This document shows, piece after piece, positions 1 through 12,762 of a stretch of 64,000 bases of DNA (position 1 is its first letter; every line of letters begins with the position of its first letter). The position numbers and the translations under genes are program-made. The stretch lies in the NCBI GenBank assembly GCA_963573315.1, contig OY752140.1:4340001-4404000 (forward strand), given 5' to 3'. The notes below the pieces were generated by a model. The model saw only the letters and a program-made list of their open reading frames with translations. It was not told where the DNA came from and searched no databases. Origin of the DNA: Entomortierella parvispora. Lineage: Eukaryota > Mortierellomycota > Mortierellomycetes > Mortierellales > Mortierellaceae.

Positions 1-1785
1 CAGGTCCTAGCCCAGCTCGAGTCGGGTTGGTGGGCCGGCCACTGTCAAGGCCGCCAGGGCTGGTTCCCGTCCAACTATGTTGAGGTCCTTGGAGAGGATG
101 ACCTGGACAGCCAAGATGAGGATGCAGAGGACCCAGAGGTGAGTACAATTGGATTACGACATGAACCATGCGGAAGGAGGAGAGCAGATGAGGGTGTGTT
201 CTGCCTTCCCTTGCCTTGCTCCACTCCACCCTGTTTGTGTTTTTTGTGTTTTTGCATTTGTGAGCTTAGTGCAGAGGTGGGGGGGGGGTGTGTTTTCTTT
301 CTCGCTTTGGTGGCACGACTGGCGCCATTTGAAGAGCAACAGGGACAACAACGACAGCAACAATAACAACGCCCAACAAGTAACGGCCCGATTGATCGTT
401 ACAATCCATCGATGGAGGAACGATGCACAGCAAGGACGCAAGGATAGAACGACAGACAAATGTACTCCCAGATAGAGAGACGGCCAGTCGGCCAGTCAGC
501 CAGCCAGTCAGTAGACCTCCACCAGTTGGGCAACTGATTACATTTTCTGCCTTGCCCTCCCTTCCTCTTCTGCACTTGCCCCAACCACCGGATGAGATTC
601 GGGGGTGATGAGCTCTTTTTTTGCGTTTTGACTTTCATCTTTTTTTCTGTTCATTCTTTTCTGTCCTGCCACTGTTCAGAGTGTTCTGTTCTATCTGGCG
701 GTCGAACGCCCTTCTTCTCTCTTTCGGGTTCCTTTTTTGGTGGACGTGTGTGCAAATTCGTGCTCCAGCCGAGTCTTCTGTTTTGCGCCATGCTGTGCCT
801 TGGGCAGTGGATTTTGGGCAGTCGTGGCTCCGTTGTTAGTCTCTGAGGTTGTTCTTCCTGTTATTCTTCTTTGTTGTTGTTGTCGATGTGGGAGGTGAGA
901 GCCCTGTTCATTCTGTCGCGCAAGACCGACAATGTTGCAGCTGCAGCTGCAGCTGCAGCTGCAGCAATAGCAGAGCAAAGCAATGCAGGCGCACGAAGAG
1001 AACATGGTCGCTTCAAACTGAACAGGGACAGCACAGAGAGCCACAGAGCGATATTCAATCCTCCCCACTAACACCACCAACACCACCCCCCTCTCCAACT
1101 TCTCTCCCACAAAAAGCACACAAAAGAAAGGAGAAGCAGGAGCAATGGCGACATTGTGCTCTCGCTCATCGTTCTGATCCTCAAAAACTAATCATCTTTT
1201 TCTTTTCTCCTGACCATCGCTCTAGGCAGCAGATGACCTCTGGCTGCCACAGACGACGCCGGATGGCCAAGTCTTTTATTACAACCAGCGCACACAAGAG
1301 TCCAGCTGGACCATTCCTGAGCCAGAGGACCATGCTAGCACCATGAGCGTCGGCACAGCCGACACGGCCAATGGCCAAGAGGCCACTGGCAAGAAGGGAT
1401 GGTCGGTGCGAGAGTCGACATCAAACGGCAATGGCTGGTACAATTCCGAGGCAGAGGATGATGAACAGGACCAAGAGCAGGATCAGGACCAGGACCAGGC
1501 ACAGTCTTCGCAGCAGCAAGGCGGCCAGCGTCTCTCGCGTGCTTCCAGCACACACTCGTTGGCCAACACAGCCAACAACACCCTCAATGGCAATGGCAAG
1601 GTGAGTCTAGACTGGCGCGAAAAGGGAGGATAGGCCTTTGTCCGGCCAGGTGGAAGACGTATCTCTGCGGCCGTAAAGCAAATCGACAACGAGATCGTTC
1701 ATTTAATTGATACTCAGCAATCGCATCCCTGTTTTGGCACCTGCACCTTCTGTTTGGTGCATTTTCGTGCCTGCTCATCCTCAGC

Positions 1786-1819
<34 letters not shown>

Positions 1820-4800
1820 CCGATCCCCACAGTACCTTCCTCCGCACTCGATATGGGCGCTGACCTTTTTCTCTCCGCTCGCTGTCTCTCATTCATCTAG
1901 GCCTTTGCGGACAACGCAAGTACCACCGGCTCATCGGGCGATCCAACTCAGACCCTGGCCTCTGTCCGCAAGCCCTCTGGTCTGGCCCCAGCCATGCCCC
2001 AAGAATCCATTGAGGGCCTCCCCCCACTGCCGCAACTGCCCAACCCTTTCGATCCAGAGCCCACCTGGGACTCGCTCTCGGATCACACGGCGGCTGCCAT
2101 CGACAATCTGCTCTCATCTGCGGAAAACGGCCACAAACCCTATTATCTTATCCAGTCTTCGATCGTGGTCGAGGCCATCCGTGTCATGCTCTATGCTTCA
2201 GGCACCGTTGACAAGGACGCCGCCATCATGCGCCAGCACCGTGGATTGAAGCTGCACCACCGCCAGATCATGGCCGCTCTTTCCAAGCTCGTTCTCTCGG
2301 CCAAGATGGCGTCGGGCGTCTGGCCTGCAGCGGACTCTGTTGCGAAATTGCAGGCCGACGCCAAAGAGGTCCGTGTTGCTGCTCAAAACTACATCTCCAC
2401 CGCAATTGCTGCCGATATCCCTGTCCATCAAGTGGATGCCCGTCTCGTGGCGGATGTCAAGAGCCCCCTCAAGGCCAAGGCTGCTGCGCGCACTTTGGAT
2501 AGAGCTCTCTCCAATGCGTCTCTTCGAAGCGATGGCAGCAACCAGCCAGCCGAGCGCAAGGTCTTTGGCTCGCAAATGAACAGCCAGAGCATTCTCAGCC
2601 AATTGGACTATTACGCCAAGAGCGCTTCCAAAGCTGTGAATGTCCTCGCCATGCAGATCGAGAAGATCATCGAAAACCCCTTACCTGCTCTTCGCCACAG
2701 CAACGTCAACGGCGTCTCGTCCGCGAACCCAATTATGAACTCGGCCCAGTCGGCTCAGCTGGTGGCGCAGGCTCGTCAGACCATCTCTCAACTAGGTTCA
2801 CTCTTGACCCTGATCACGGACTTTTACACCACAGCCCAAGCAGAGCAACCGGGCATCCCTGAAAAATACCTTGCAGATGTGCGAGCGACCAAGCAGGCTC
2901 TGCACGGCACCTCTGCTTCTCTTGTCATGGCAATCCAGTCCGCCACCGACTTGCTCGCCGTTGGTCAGACCCTTGATCTCGCCCTTAGCACCACCGTCGC
3001 TACTGACAAGGCAGCACAGAGCCTGGTGCAGGCTGCCCGGACTTTGGTCCAAGAGAAGGATGCTGCTGATGCCAATGTGCTGGTAAACCGACCCCTGCAC
3101 GACCCCTATGGGGCTCGCAAGCCCTCTATTGCCGCTGCCATGATGGACCGTACTCCCGAGGAGATCATGTACAACCATGACAATGATTCGGATATCGAGC
3201 CGGATATGGCTCCCCGCTCCAGTGCTTCAACCGCCGTCCATTCTCAGCAGCGTAGTCGCTCTGACTCGCAACCGTCTCTATTCTCTGCCCATTCAGGACC
3301 GTACACTCCCGGTACAGAGTATTCAGGACGTGGCGCTCAAGGAGGCTATCCATTCCCTACCTCTCCTTCAGAGTCCACTTTCTCCGGTGTGGCTAATATG
3401 GCAACACCAGGACGCTATGATTTGCGTGGAGAAAAAATGAAGAAAATCAATGGAGACGACGGAGCAGGACGTGCATCGGCGACTATCTGGTTCTTGAACT
3501 ATGACTACCAACAAAATGAGCTTGTCCTCAACGCAGAGGGTCAAGTGAAGGGAGGAACGCTACCAGCATTGATTGAGCGCCTAACATTACACGATGGCTT
3601 GGACTCGAACTTTATCGCAACCTTCTTGTTGACATACCGATCCTTCACGACGACCAAGGATCTCTTTACTTTCCTCTTCCAACGATTCACCATCCAACCT
3701 CCCATGGGTCTGGATCAGGAGGAGCTCGAAATTTGGACAGAAAAGAAGTTGACACCTATTCGTCTCCGTGTTTTCAACATTATCAAATCATGGCTGGAGA
3801 ACTACTTTTTGGAGGACGAGGATGACGATCGGGAGGCCCTTGCAATGATCAAGGACTTTTCCGGATCTGCGGCAATGAAGGACACGATGAGCTTTGCTGC
3901 TGTGCAGTTGATCAAGCTTGTGGAGAAGCGTGAGCAGTCCGAGGGAGCGTTCCGAAAGATGGTTCTCAACTTGACAACACAAGCACCTCAGCCCATCACA
4001 CCCCGCAACCTCAAAAAGATCAAGTTTTTGGAATTGGACCCTCTAGAGTTTGCGCGTCAATTGACCATTATGGAGGCCAATGTCTACAACAAGATTCGCC
4101 CTGTCGAGTGTTTGGCCAAGGCCTGGATGAGTGAGGATGCAGAGATGGCATCCAAGGCTGTCAACATCAAGAAGATGATCGAGACGAGTAACTTGTACGC
4201 CAACTGGATCAACGAGCTGGTTCTCAGTGAGAAGGAGCTCAAGAAGCGCGTTCTTGTCATCCGTCACTTGGTGTCCATTGCAGAGGTAAACATCAACATC
4301 AACAAATGAGGGACACCGCCTTGGCTAACGGTATCTCGATATACTCGATATATTTTTACTAACTGCTTCGCCTCTTTCCTTTTTGTTTCTCTCGTTTTAC
4401 AGAAATTGCAACAGTTGAACAACTTTAGTATGCTCTCTGCCACGATGGCCGCTTTGTCCCAATCACCGATCCATCGTTTGAAACGAACCTGGGAACAGGT
4501 GCCTACCAGGACCATGACTTCCTTTATGGATCTCCAGGTGCTCATGGGTGTAGCCAAGAATTGGGCCGAGTACCGTGAGGTTCTCCATTCGGTCAACCCA
4601 CCCTGTGTGCCATTCGTGGGCATGTACTTGACGGATTTGGTCATGATCCAGGACGGCAATGGCGACTTCTTGAAAAAATCGAACCATCTGATCAACTTTT
4701 ACAAGCGGGTCAAGACGGCCGAGGTGATTCGTGAGATTCAACAGTATCAGTCGGTACCTTATTGTCTGACCAGCGTGCCAGAGATCCAGGCTTTTATCCG

Positions 4801-5128
4801 ACGTGGATTGGATGGCACAAAGTCCGTCGTGGATCTTTACGACATGAGTTTGGCATTAGAACCTCGGTAAGAATTTTGCTGCAATTTTCGCTGTTCGGTT
4901 TTGAACTTCGAACTTTTTTTCTTTCTTTTTTCTTTTCCTTTTCGTAGCCTGGGGAACTCTGTTTCCCTAGGCGGGAGAAAGGGTTCTGTCTTGCAGTCCA
5001 GTCTTTTTGCCAGTTGTCAGTTGTCAGTTGTCAGTCGTCGCGTTTTGTCAGTTTTTTGTTGTACTTTTCGCAAAAGCTTGTCAGTTTCGGCGTACTTGTC
5101 AAACTCACTGTCAATCTTCCTGATTTGA
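1..5128 (+). CDS. Ras guanine-nucleotide exchange factor, SH3-WW-RasGEF_N-RasGEF (5' end outside window)
   Basis: Activates Ras-type GTPases (Cdc25/Sos family) at membranes. Exons read: 1-138, 1226-1600, 1901-4285, 4403-4866 and probably 4948-5128. The first 46 codons are the second half of an SH3 domain (ESGWW...GWFPSNYVEV). Exon 2 carries a WW domain (DLWLPQTTPDGQ, YYNQRTQESSW). Exon 3 has a long helical/Ser-rich middle, then RasGEF_N (GGTLPALIERLTLHD, FLLTYRSF, LTPIRLRVFNIIKSW) and the start of the catalytic RasGEF domain (DPLEFARQLTIME, ECLAKAW). Exon 4 completes it (PPCVPFVGMYLTDL, FYKRVKTAEVIREIQQYQ). The codon for the terminal EPR arginine is split by an intron, as in the paralogue at 7808-12762. 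The last exon gives a non-conserved tail, so the stop at 5128 is tentative; without splicing the frame stops at 4870. Intron 1 (139-1225) is unusually long. Confidence 0.9.
139..1225 (+). other. Long first visible intron of the RasGEF gene, with a GCAGCT hexamer repeat
   Basis: GTGAGT donor after 138 and CTAG acceptor at 1222-1225; the 1,087-bp length is far above most introns here. It is rich in homopolymer and CA/TG tracts and holds about five GCAGCT units at 937-965. The open frames in it are short and low in complexity, and none continues a domain, so it is read as intron. Confidence 0.75.
1785..1819. repeat. (CAA)n microsatellite in RasGEF intron 2
   Basis: About eleven to twelve uninterrupted CAA units lie inside the 1601-1900 intron. 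A simple-sequence repeat that is probably length-variable between strains. Confidence 0.9.
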
Positions 5129-5918
5129 TATGTCTCCTTGTCGAACGTATCTCAGTGAATGAGGGGACGAGACCATGGCCCGCATCAAGCGAGAATCGGG
5201 TCTTTGCTGACTGGATCTCGAAATGGGGACCCAAAAAGAAAAAGGAATCACCTCTTCCCTGACCGTTCCCTTTTTCTTCCATCTATACCCTCGATTGCCT
5301 TGTTCTTTTTATTCTGATTTCTTCTAACGTACAAAAAAAAACCCATGCCCTGGCTCCTGAAACTAATAGCGACAAGATCACCTCCCCCAACACCGTCGAG
5401 CACATCAACCAAGTTTTCCATGCCACTGGACTATAAAAAAGAATTGAAATGAAAAAAAAAAAACTCGCCCACTATACAAACATTTTCAATACCAAGCCAT
5501 AAACTCTCTCTCTCTCTCTCTCTCGTTTTGTTTCCAAATCATCCAGAGCGATTGAATCCAAAAGTCATGTCTGCATGTCCTTTCCTTTGTTCTCTCTGTC
5601 TCTGTCTCTCTGTCTTTGTCTCTCCCTCTCTTTCTTTCGAGTCGCCTTACTCTCCTCTATCTTCCTTGATCGCGTTGCCCTGTTTCTTCCGGTCGCCAAT
5701 GAAGGTCTCACTGAAGGCCTTTTTTTTTGCTCCTGACGTAAAAGTTGGGGTTGTCGGACTGTTTTCATTAGTTCCAGGAACCAGAGGCAAAAAAAAGAAG
5801 AATGAAAGAACAACAAGAGGAAAAAAAAATCCAAAAAAAAAATAAAAATAAAAATAGTGGATAGGGAGGTATGTTGGTATGTTGTCCCTGCTACTTTTCG
5901 CCCATCTATCCGTTTTTC
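5129..5918. other. Intergenic/3' UTR region between the convergent RasGEF and Tho1 genes
   Basis: No gene is supported. The stretch holds T- and A-rich tracts expected of two converging 3' UTRs and a CT dinucleotide run near 5506-5524. Just upstream, at about 5014-5040, lies a tandem AGTTGTC heptamer. Short open frames here are rich in Ser/Leu/Lys and look like frame noise. Confidence 0.6.
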
Positions 5919-7205
5919 TTAAGCCTTGACTTTCTTGGAGGGATCTTCGGTCGTCTACGAATGGAGAAAGGAAAGGAGGGGGGGGGGGGGGGGGTTAAAG
6001 AACAGAAAAAAAAAAACCAAACATTAATAAAAGAGTCCTAAAATTGACTTTTCACAATCTACAGTATCTGAAGGCCTTACAGCTGGGGAGCCAAACTTGG
6101 CAGCGCGCTTGCGTTTCTTTTCTTCTTCTGCGGCATCCAATGTATACAAGCTCTTGACCGCAGTGGGTCCCTTGGCAGGGGCAATTGCTGCAGAGGTAGA
6201 TGTTGATGAGGAAGCAGCAGTCTTTGTGACAGGCGCCGTAATTCCAAAGCGCTCCTGGCGTTTGCTAAGGACATCAGCAGGAATCTAGACATACAAAAAA
6301 AAGGAATAATAACATAGCAAGAAACGTTAGATCACCTGCTCATTTGTTTGACTTGCGATTGCGTCGCGTCTTTCTCTCTGAACACGGGGACGGATCCATT
6401 CTTACACTAACGGCAATTGAGCCAGGCTTTGCTGGAAGGGTCTTGGCCCCGGCAGCAGGTGTGGATGACGTTGAGGATGTAGCCGCGCCAGTTGCTTTAG
6501 CCAAGGACGCGGTCGCGGCGGCAGTGACTGGGACACCAAAGCGGGCGGCACGCTCGACTGCCTTGTCCTGTTCCTTGAGTGGGATCCCAAAGCGGGCAGC
6601 ACGGTTTTTGCGCTTCTCGAATTCAGCCTTCAATGTCTCTGCATCCTTGACGGATCCGCCCTGGAACTTCACATCGCCAACGGAGGAGGTGGTGGCTGTT
6701 GATGGAGCAGTCGAGGCGGCGGTGGAAGGAGTGGTGGTGGCAGATGTTGCAGGGATGGCAGGGGTGGTCTCGGGCTGTGGGGTCTGGGTGACAGGCACTG
6801 CAGATGGCTTGGCAGGTGTGGGTGTCGAAGAAGAGGCGCCTGTAGGGGGAGGGGGAGCCAGATCACTATTTGCAGGAACAAAAGAGCAGAAGAAAGTGCT
6901 TAGTACGATTCTTGTCATAATGAAAGACCTTTGTGTGGCCCGTCATCCAATTCAACAAGAGGGGATTCGACGGGGTTCCGCAGATCCGCCTGGATTCTTT
7001 TTTTTTCTTACTCTAATTTAGCATCCCAATCAAAGGCATCGCTCGATCCGGTGGCGGGTCCTGCACCGGCATGAAGCGCATCCTCCTCTGCTTTTTGATG
7101 CTCCAAAAGACGCGCGACGAGTTCTTCCTTTTTGCCGTTGACAGACAGTCCAGCCAGCTGAAGCTGTTCCTTGAGTTCGTTGACCTTAAGTTTGCGGGGA
7201 TCCAT
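5919..7205 (-). CDS. THO1: SAP-domain mRNA-export protein, Tho1/SARNP (CIP29) family
   Basis: Nuclear RNA/DNA-binding protein that joins THO/TREX and the helicase Sub2/UAP56 in mRNA packaging. Exons (minus): 7205-7012, 6865-6412, 6284-6081, 5954-5919, giving 295 aa. The ATG at 7205 begins MDPRKLKVNELKEQL, a SAP domain (to about residue 40, with LSVNGKKEELVARLLEH). A Pro/Thr/Ala-rich linker follows, then the Tho1/SARNP repeats: basic stretches ending in RAARFG (twice), QERFG and RAAKFG. The C-terminus is lysine-rich (KKVKA). The donor after exon 2 could also lie six bases later (adding Val-Ser), in the same phase. The gene lies between two RasGEF paralogues. A CACGTG sits 122 bp upstream of its start. 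Confidence 0.88.
5980..5996. repeat. Poly-G homopolymer in a Tho1 3'-proximal region
   Basis: An uninterrupted run of about sixteen G on the plus strand lies between Tho1 exons 3 and 4 (so in an intron as poly-C of the transcript). Its exact length is likely to be assembly-dependent. Confidence 0.7.
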
Positions 7206-7807
7206 AGTTGAGTTCGTTGGTGGGTTGCTGGATTGAGTCGACAAGGGAGGATGAAGAATCAACAGAGGAAACGAGATGTGGAGAATTAATCACACAAGGT
7301 GGCGCGGCGCGGTGTGGATGTTGCAACACGTGACCTATTTCACTTTCAGGCTTTCAGCCGTCGTGCCTCCCATATTTCATAGGTATGTGATTTTATTTCT
7401 TGATGCAGAGTGGAAGAGGGCGGGGGGAATGGACGCTTTACAGGTGTCTGTAGACAGTTGATGGTGTTGATCAAGAAAATAGCCCGGTTTGGGGAGGAAG
7501 ATGTGAACAAACATACAGAGAGACGAGAAGTGAGAGAGAAAAGAAAGAGAAGAGCTGTGGTCAGTGATCTGAGATGGGGGAGTGGGGGAGAAGAGTGGAG
7601 AGGCTTGGGATTCGGTCGGATCTCTTTCTTCCGTCTTTCCCATCCTCCTTGCTTTCCACCTTGTCAACAAATAAAAACAACATTTTCACTGCAAACACGG
7701 CGATCGCAGCGAAGGCCATCGTTTCGTGAAGGGTTCTTACAAAAAGCCTGATTCCGACAACAGTCTTGTAATCTTGTCCTCTTCGCCTTCCCTATTGTTC
7801 GTGCAAA
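7206..7807. other. Intergenic region upstream of Tho1 and downstream of RasGEF paralogue 2
   Basis: About 600 bp without a supported gene. It should hold the Tho1 promoter (minus strand) and the 3' UTR of the RasGEF gene. CACGTG at 7327-7332 is the only recognisable site. Open frames here show no domain. Confidence 0.55.
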
Positions 7808-10800
7808 TTAAACCAGAAGCGAGGGTGAGATCCTGAGATAGAAAAACAAAACGCGGCAGTTCCCACAAAAAAGAAGAATAAAGAATATCACGCAGTCATA
7901 CCTTGGCTCAACAGCTAAACTCATATCAAAGAGATCAGCCACATCTTTGGACCCGTCCAATCCCTTTTGGATAAACGTCTGGATCTCGGGAACAACCGTC
8001 AGACAGTACGGTACAGCTTGGTATTGTTGAATCTCCCGAATAACCTCGGCGGTGCTGACACGTTTAGCAAAATTGATGTGGTGCTCTGTGGACTTGATAA
8101 AATCCGCGTTGCCGTCATGAATACCGACCAAATGGGTCAAGTAAACGCCCACAAATGGCACACACGGTGGGTTGGCGTTATGAAGGGCTGCACGATATAC
8201 CCACCAATTCCTGGCAGAACTTGTAACCTGACGGAGCTTCTCAAGCGAGTTGATGAATCGACTTGGTACCAGCTCCCACGACCGCTTCAGGCGATGAACT
8301 GGTGATTGTGCCAACGCAGCAGTCGTTGCCGAAAGTAAACTGAAGTTGTTCAATTGAAGTAGTTTCTATGGATTCGCATAGGGTCGAAAATAAAAGACGA
8401 TGGGTGAGTAGTCATCAAGCGGTACAAAGAATGAGAATAAACCCTCCATCGACTTGTTACCTCTGCCACTGTAATAATATGTCGAAAAATCAATGCTCGC
8501 TTCTTCACATCCAGTTCGCTGAGGACAATTTCATTGATCCAGTTCGAATACACATTGGTTGTGGTAATCATCTTCCTGATATTCACCGCCTTGGCAGCCA
8601 ACTCGGGGTCATCGCTCGTCCAGGCCTTGGCCAAGCATTCGATCGGCTTGATCTTGTTGTAATTGTTGGCCTCCATGATCGTCAGTTGTCTCGCAAACTC
8701 GAGTGCGTCCAGGTCCAAGAACCGGATCCTCTTTAGGTTCCGGGGTGTGATTGGTTGAGGCGCTTGGGTAGACAGATTCAGTACCATCTTTCGGAACGAC
8801 ACGTCCGAGTTCTCTCGCTTTTCCACCAACTTGATCAACTGCACAGCAGGAAAACTCATCGTCTCGCGCATTAGGCTTGATTCAGAGAACTGCTTGATCT
8901 TTTGTAGTACATGCTGGTCTTCAGCCTCGTCCTCCAAAAAGTAGCTCTCGAGCCAAGACTTGATAATGTTGAACACGCGCAATCGAATCGGTGTCAGCTT
9001 GTTCTCGGTCCAATTGGTCATCTCGGTAGAGTCCAGTCCAGGAGGCGGCTCGACTGTAAATCGACGGAACAAGATCTCAAAGAATTCCTTTGTAGAGGCA
9101 AAAGATCGATACGTCAACAAAAATGTCATGACAAAATTAGAATCCAGACTGTCATGAATTGTCAAGCGCTCCACGAGTGCCGGAAGAGTGCCTCCACGGA
9201 CAGTTCCATCCTTGCTGAGTGTGATATCTGCCGGTGAATAATCGTAACCGAGGTACCAAGGAGCCTCCGTCACTTTTGGGGCCTTGGGCGCCGGTACTTC
9301 GCTTCCAAACATCTTTTTGAGCTTGGCACCTCGAACGACAGCCTTGTTGCTTAGAGGCACCTTTGACTTGAAATCTACAGACGGCGGGATGATCTCCATG
9401 AGGCTGGCCAGGTCTTGAGTCGCATCCTTGTGAGATTCTGCCACAATCATCTCTGCAGGAGGCTGGCCTTGAGTCGAAGATCGTTGTTGAGTCACCTCAA
9501 ACTGAGAGAGTTGGAACCGATCCAAGACATTCACAGAGGCTGAGCCAGTCGAAGTTGTTCCTGCGTACGAAGTATCTGATAACATTGAAGATGGTCGTGA
9601 GTCTGACCGACGGGACGTGCCTCCTCTTGATGATTCCTGATCCATGTCTGAAATTTCACCACTCTTGCCAACTGTCAGGCGGTCAGAGCTTGAAATGGTG
9701 CTGAGCTGACCGACCAAGGTGGATCCCGACTCTGATATAGTTCGCATACGGGCGCGCTGGTCCGCCTCGTCGTTTTCGTTAGCCAACGATCTTGCGGCAG
9801 TTGCAAGATCGGCGACAGATCGCTCCGCTGTTTGACTTGCATCCAGCGCAGACTCCAAGGTAGCAAATCGTGCTTTCGGGTCTGTGGAGAGTTGAATGGC
9901 CATCATCAGGGCAGCCATATTGTTGTACAGTGCTTGTCTGGAAACGCGAACGTCCAAAAAGAGATGGTCTTTGATAGAGGGGTGAGTACTGAGCACCAGA
10001 GAGTAATATTCACCCACAAGGGTCAGGAGAGAGCCAATCTGAGAAAGGGCCTGGTGACACTGCGCAACCAGCTGGGATGACTGTGAAGAGTTCATCAGCG
10101 ACCAGGCGCGCTGGCTGTCGTTTGGCTTACTGCCACTGGCCGGCGAGCTTTGTGCCGCCTCCAAAACCTTTTCAATCTGAAGTGATAAGAGCATGACAGC
10201 TTTGCTGGCACTCCTGGAGTAATAGTCCAGCTGTGTCTGCAACCCTGAGGAGCTCAGAGACCTCCGTGAGGGCTTCGAGCCGCTGTTGACACTGCCGTCG
10301 AATGTTGATGAGCCTCTGGAGGAGTTGGAAAAAGTTCTGCTGAGTTTCCTGACAGATCTGGCCTCGCTAGGTCCTTCTGGGTCCTGAATCAGTTTGCCAT
10401 CCACATCGTGCACGGTGACGCCGGCGCCTTGCGCTGTTGTAATGAATTGGTGGACAGATAGCGCCACATCATCCGCGTCCGTTCTCATCTTTGTTACAGC
10501 TCCCTCAGCAGGCCAGACACCCGAGGCCATTTTTGCGGACAAGACCAGTCGAGAAAGCGCGGCCATAATTTGCCGGTGATGACCTTTGAGGTGTCGGTGT
10601 AATTGAATGGGCGCGGAATCCTTGTCAATCGTTCCAGAGGCGTAAAACATGACGCGGATGGACTGCACCACCTGAGCGGCCTGTGACTGATAGTAGGGCT
10701 TGTAACCATGCTCTGCAGACTGAATCAGATTGTGGATCGCTCCCGAAGTGTACTCTGCCAACGAAACCCAGGTCGGCGTTGACTCGAATGGGTTCGAAAG

Positions 10801-12762
10801 CGCAGGCATCGGCGGCATTCCCTGAAGAGGATCTGAGGAATTCAGAGATGCGCTCCCGTTGGAGGGCTTTCTGACGCTGTTGTTTGGGACACCAAGAGTA
10901 GGGCCATCCTGGCATAAAGGAGAACCAGCCCTAGTCTAGATATCAGAAGAAGAATGCATCAGTACCCAGAATGTATTATCAAGAAACTGGCAAAAATCGA
11001 AAGAAAATAAAGGCAGAGAGCTGCACGGAATGACAGGCACCGTCCGTGCATGTCCCAACAACTGATGGCGGGGGAGGGGATAAAACTCAGATCCCTCTGA
11101 AAGAAAAAAAAAAAAAAATAATAGCGCCAGCACTGGAATGCTCTCAACAAACAACAGTCAACAATGCTCAGGTCCAGGCCCAGAAGTAGCAAAAGGGGTT
11201 GTCAAAGGCCCCAGCAACGGTGCTTAGGTCAGTTCGACTGAGCCCCGCGTACATAATCTTGGCTCTTTCCCCTTCTTATTACTGTCATTCAAACACGAGC
11301 ATCTGAGGTGACGGGTACGCGCCGGTAGGAGAATATCTTACCGGAAGTGCTGAGGCTTGCCAAGAATTGGGTCTTGTCGATCCACCTCGACTGTCCGTCT
11401 CCGTGGGCTCAGTCAATGCGGTCTTGACACGGAGATTGTCTACTCGATCTTGTTCAGATACACTGTTGCCACTGCTGTGGGCACTCTTGGGAACCTGGCT
11501 ACTGCTCTGAGTTCGGGTATGGCCTGGAGGATTGCTGCTGTTGGTATTCTTGGGGGTGATTGCAGAGTTCTTCTCTTGCTGTTCTTGCGCTAGAGGGAAA
11601 AGAACAGACCAGAGAGACGGACGGACGGATATGGCAATTGACCAATGACAGAGAGAAGGGTGTGAGAATATGAGCAATTGACTTGAAAGTCGGTTGTGGT
11701 CCGAGTTGCCGAGTGAATAAACTGGCTGAATGTATGAATGCGGTACGATGCTCGAGCTACAGTCCGGATAACGCGATATCCATAACAGCCCACACAACAG
11801 ACACAAAGAAAGCATGCTGGCACTCCCTCTCACCCTTTTTCTCGTCTCTCTTTGGGCGGAGATCAACTCTGGAAGAAAAAAATTCGTCTTTGTGCCACTG
11901 TCCATCTGATTTCAGGAAAAGAGGGACATGGATGTTGTTTCTATCACATCACTTACGGATGGAGGCCGAGACTGAGGAGGACCCAGGCGTGGGAATGGAC
12001 CAGGAAGAATCTCCTGTCCGGGTATTAAAGTAGTAGAGTTGTCCATCGGCCGTGGTCTGCGGCAACCAGAGATCCTCTCTAATCTGAATGACGGGGGAAA
12101 AGAAAGGGCATAATGGCCTATAGGCGGTTAGACTAGCTTGCCCAGGGATATCTGATACCATTAAGAGTGATAATGCGAGCAGCCGTTGTCATATCCATGG
12201 GGTGGGTTGGGGAATGTTTGCTCTTTGACTGACAGTCGCGAGAGCCAACAGAGGACGCTGACAATGACAACGTGAGCAACAAAGCGAACGAGAGAGCAGG
12301 AGGGAGGGAGGAATGAGATTCGAATTCGGGGGACACCCATGCATGAGCAGCAAAACTTGCCGTGTCTAAATCATCCGAGCTGGTTGAATCGGGGTCACTG
12401 TCGACGCCATGTTGGTGGTGATGGCGATCTGGCCGAGAGTCGGGCTCAATATCCTCGCTGGTATCGTTGTCAGATTCATCCTCGAGATCAATGTCTGCCT
12501 GGGTGATCTCTTCGACAAAATTGGACGGGAACCAACCCCTTTGGTCGCGACAAAAGCCGTACCACCAGCCCGACTCGAGCTGGGCGACGACTTGGATCAG
12601 ATCATCCTTCTCGAAGGAGAGAGCGGCGGCAGCAGCGGCAGGGTCTTGGGATGTATAGGGATAGAGGGCACGGACGACGATGAAGGGGTCGGTCTCGAGG
12701 GGGGGAGGAGGGGCCAGGTCGGAGGAGTGCAGGTTGGAGGTATCGGAGGAGGGTTGGGCCAT
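7808..12762 (-). CDS. Ras guanine-nucleotide exchange factor, SH3-WW-RasGEF_N-RasGEF (paralogue 2, complete)
   Basis: Same predicted role and domain order as the gene at 1-5128. Exons (minus): 12762-12361, 12083-11957, 11589-11342, 10935-8461, 8365-7902, 7832-7808; 1,246 aa. SH3 lies at about residues 27-88 (VVRALYPYTS, ESGWWYGF, GWFPSNFVEE) and the WW domain at about 136-165 (DLWLPQTTADGQ, FNTRTGDSSW). RasGEF_N begins near residue 795 (GGTLPALVERLTIHD, LTPIRLRVFNIIKSW) and the catalytic domain follows (LEFARQLTIMEAN, PPCVPFVGVYLTHL). Introns before KLLQLNNFS and within the EPR arginine codon match the first gene. The exon 1 donor is best read as GC (ACG|GCAAGT at 12360), since a GT donor giving the same phase (12336) is poor. 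The Ser-rich middle region is diverged. Confidence 0.9.
12518..12600 (-). other. SH3 domain core of RasGEF paralogue 2
   Basis: On the minus strand this stretch encodes VVAQLESGWWYGFC and GWFPSNFVEE. The matching part of the first RasGEF gene lies at 1-99 (VLAQLESGWWAGHC, GWFPSNYVEV), where the window cuts the domain. Confidence 0.85.

Noticed and set aside
937-965. GCAGCT repeat as a CRISPR-like or regulatory array
   Set aside because: Simple hexamer microsatellite with no spacers; the genome is eukaryotic.
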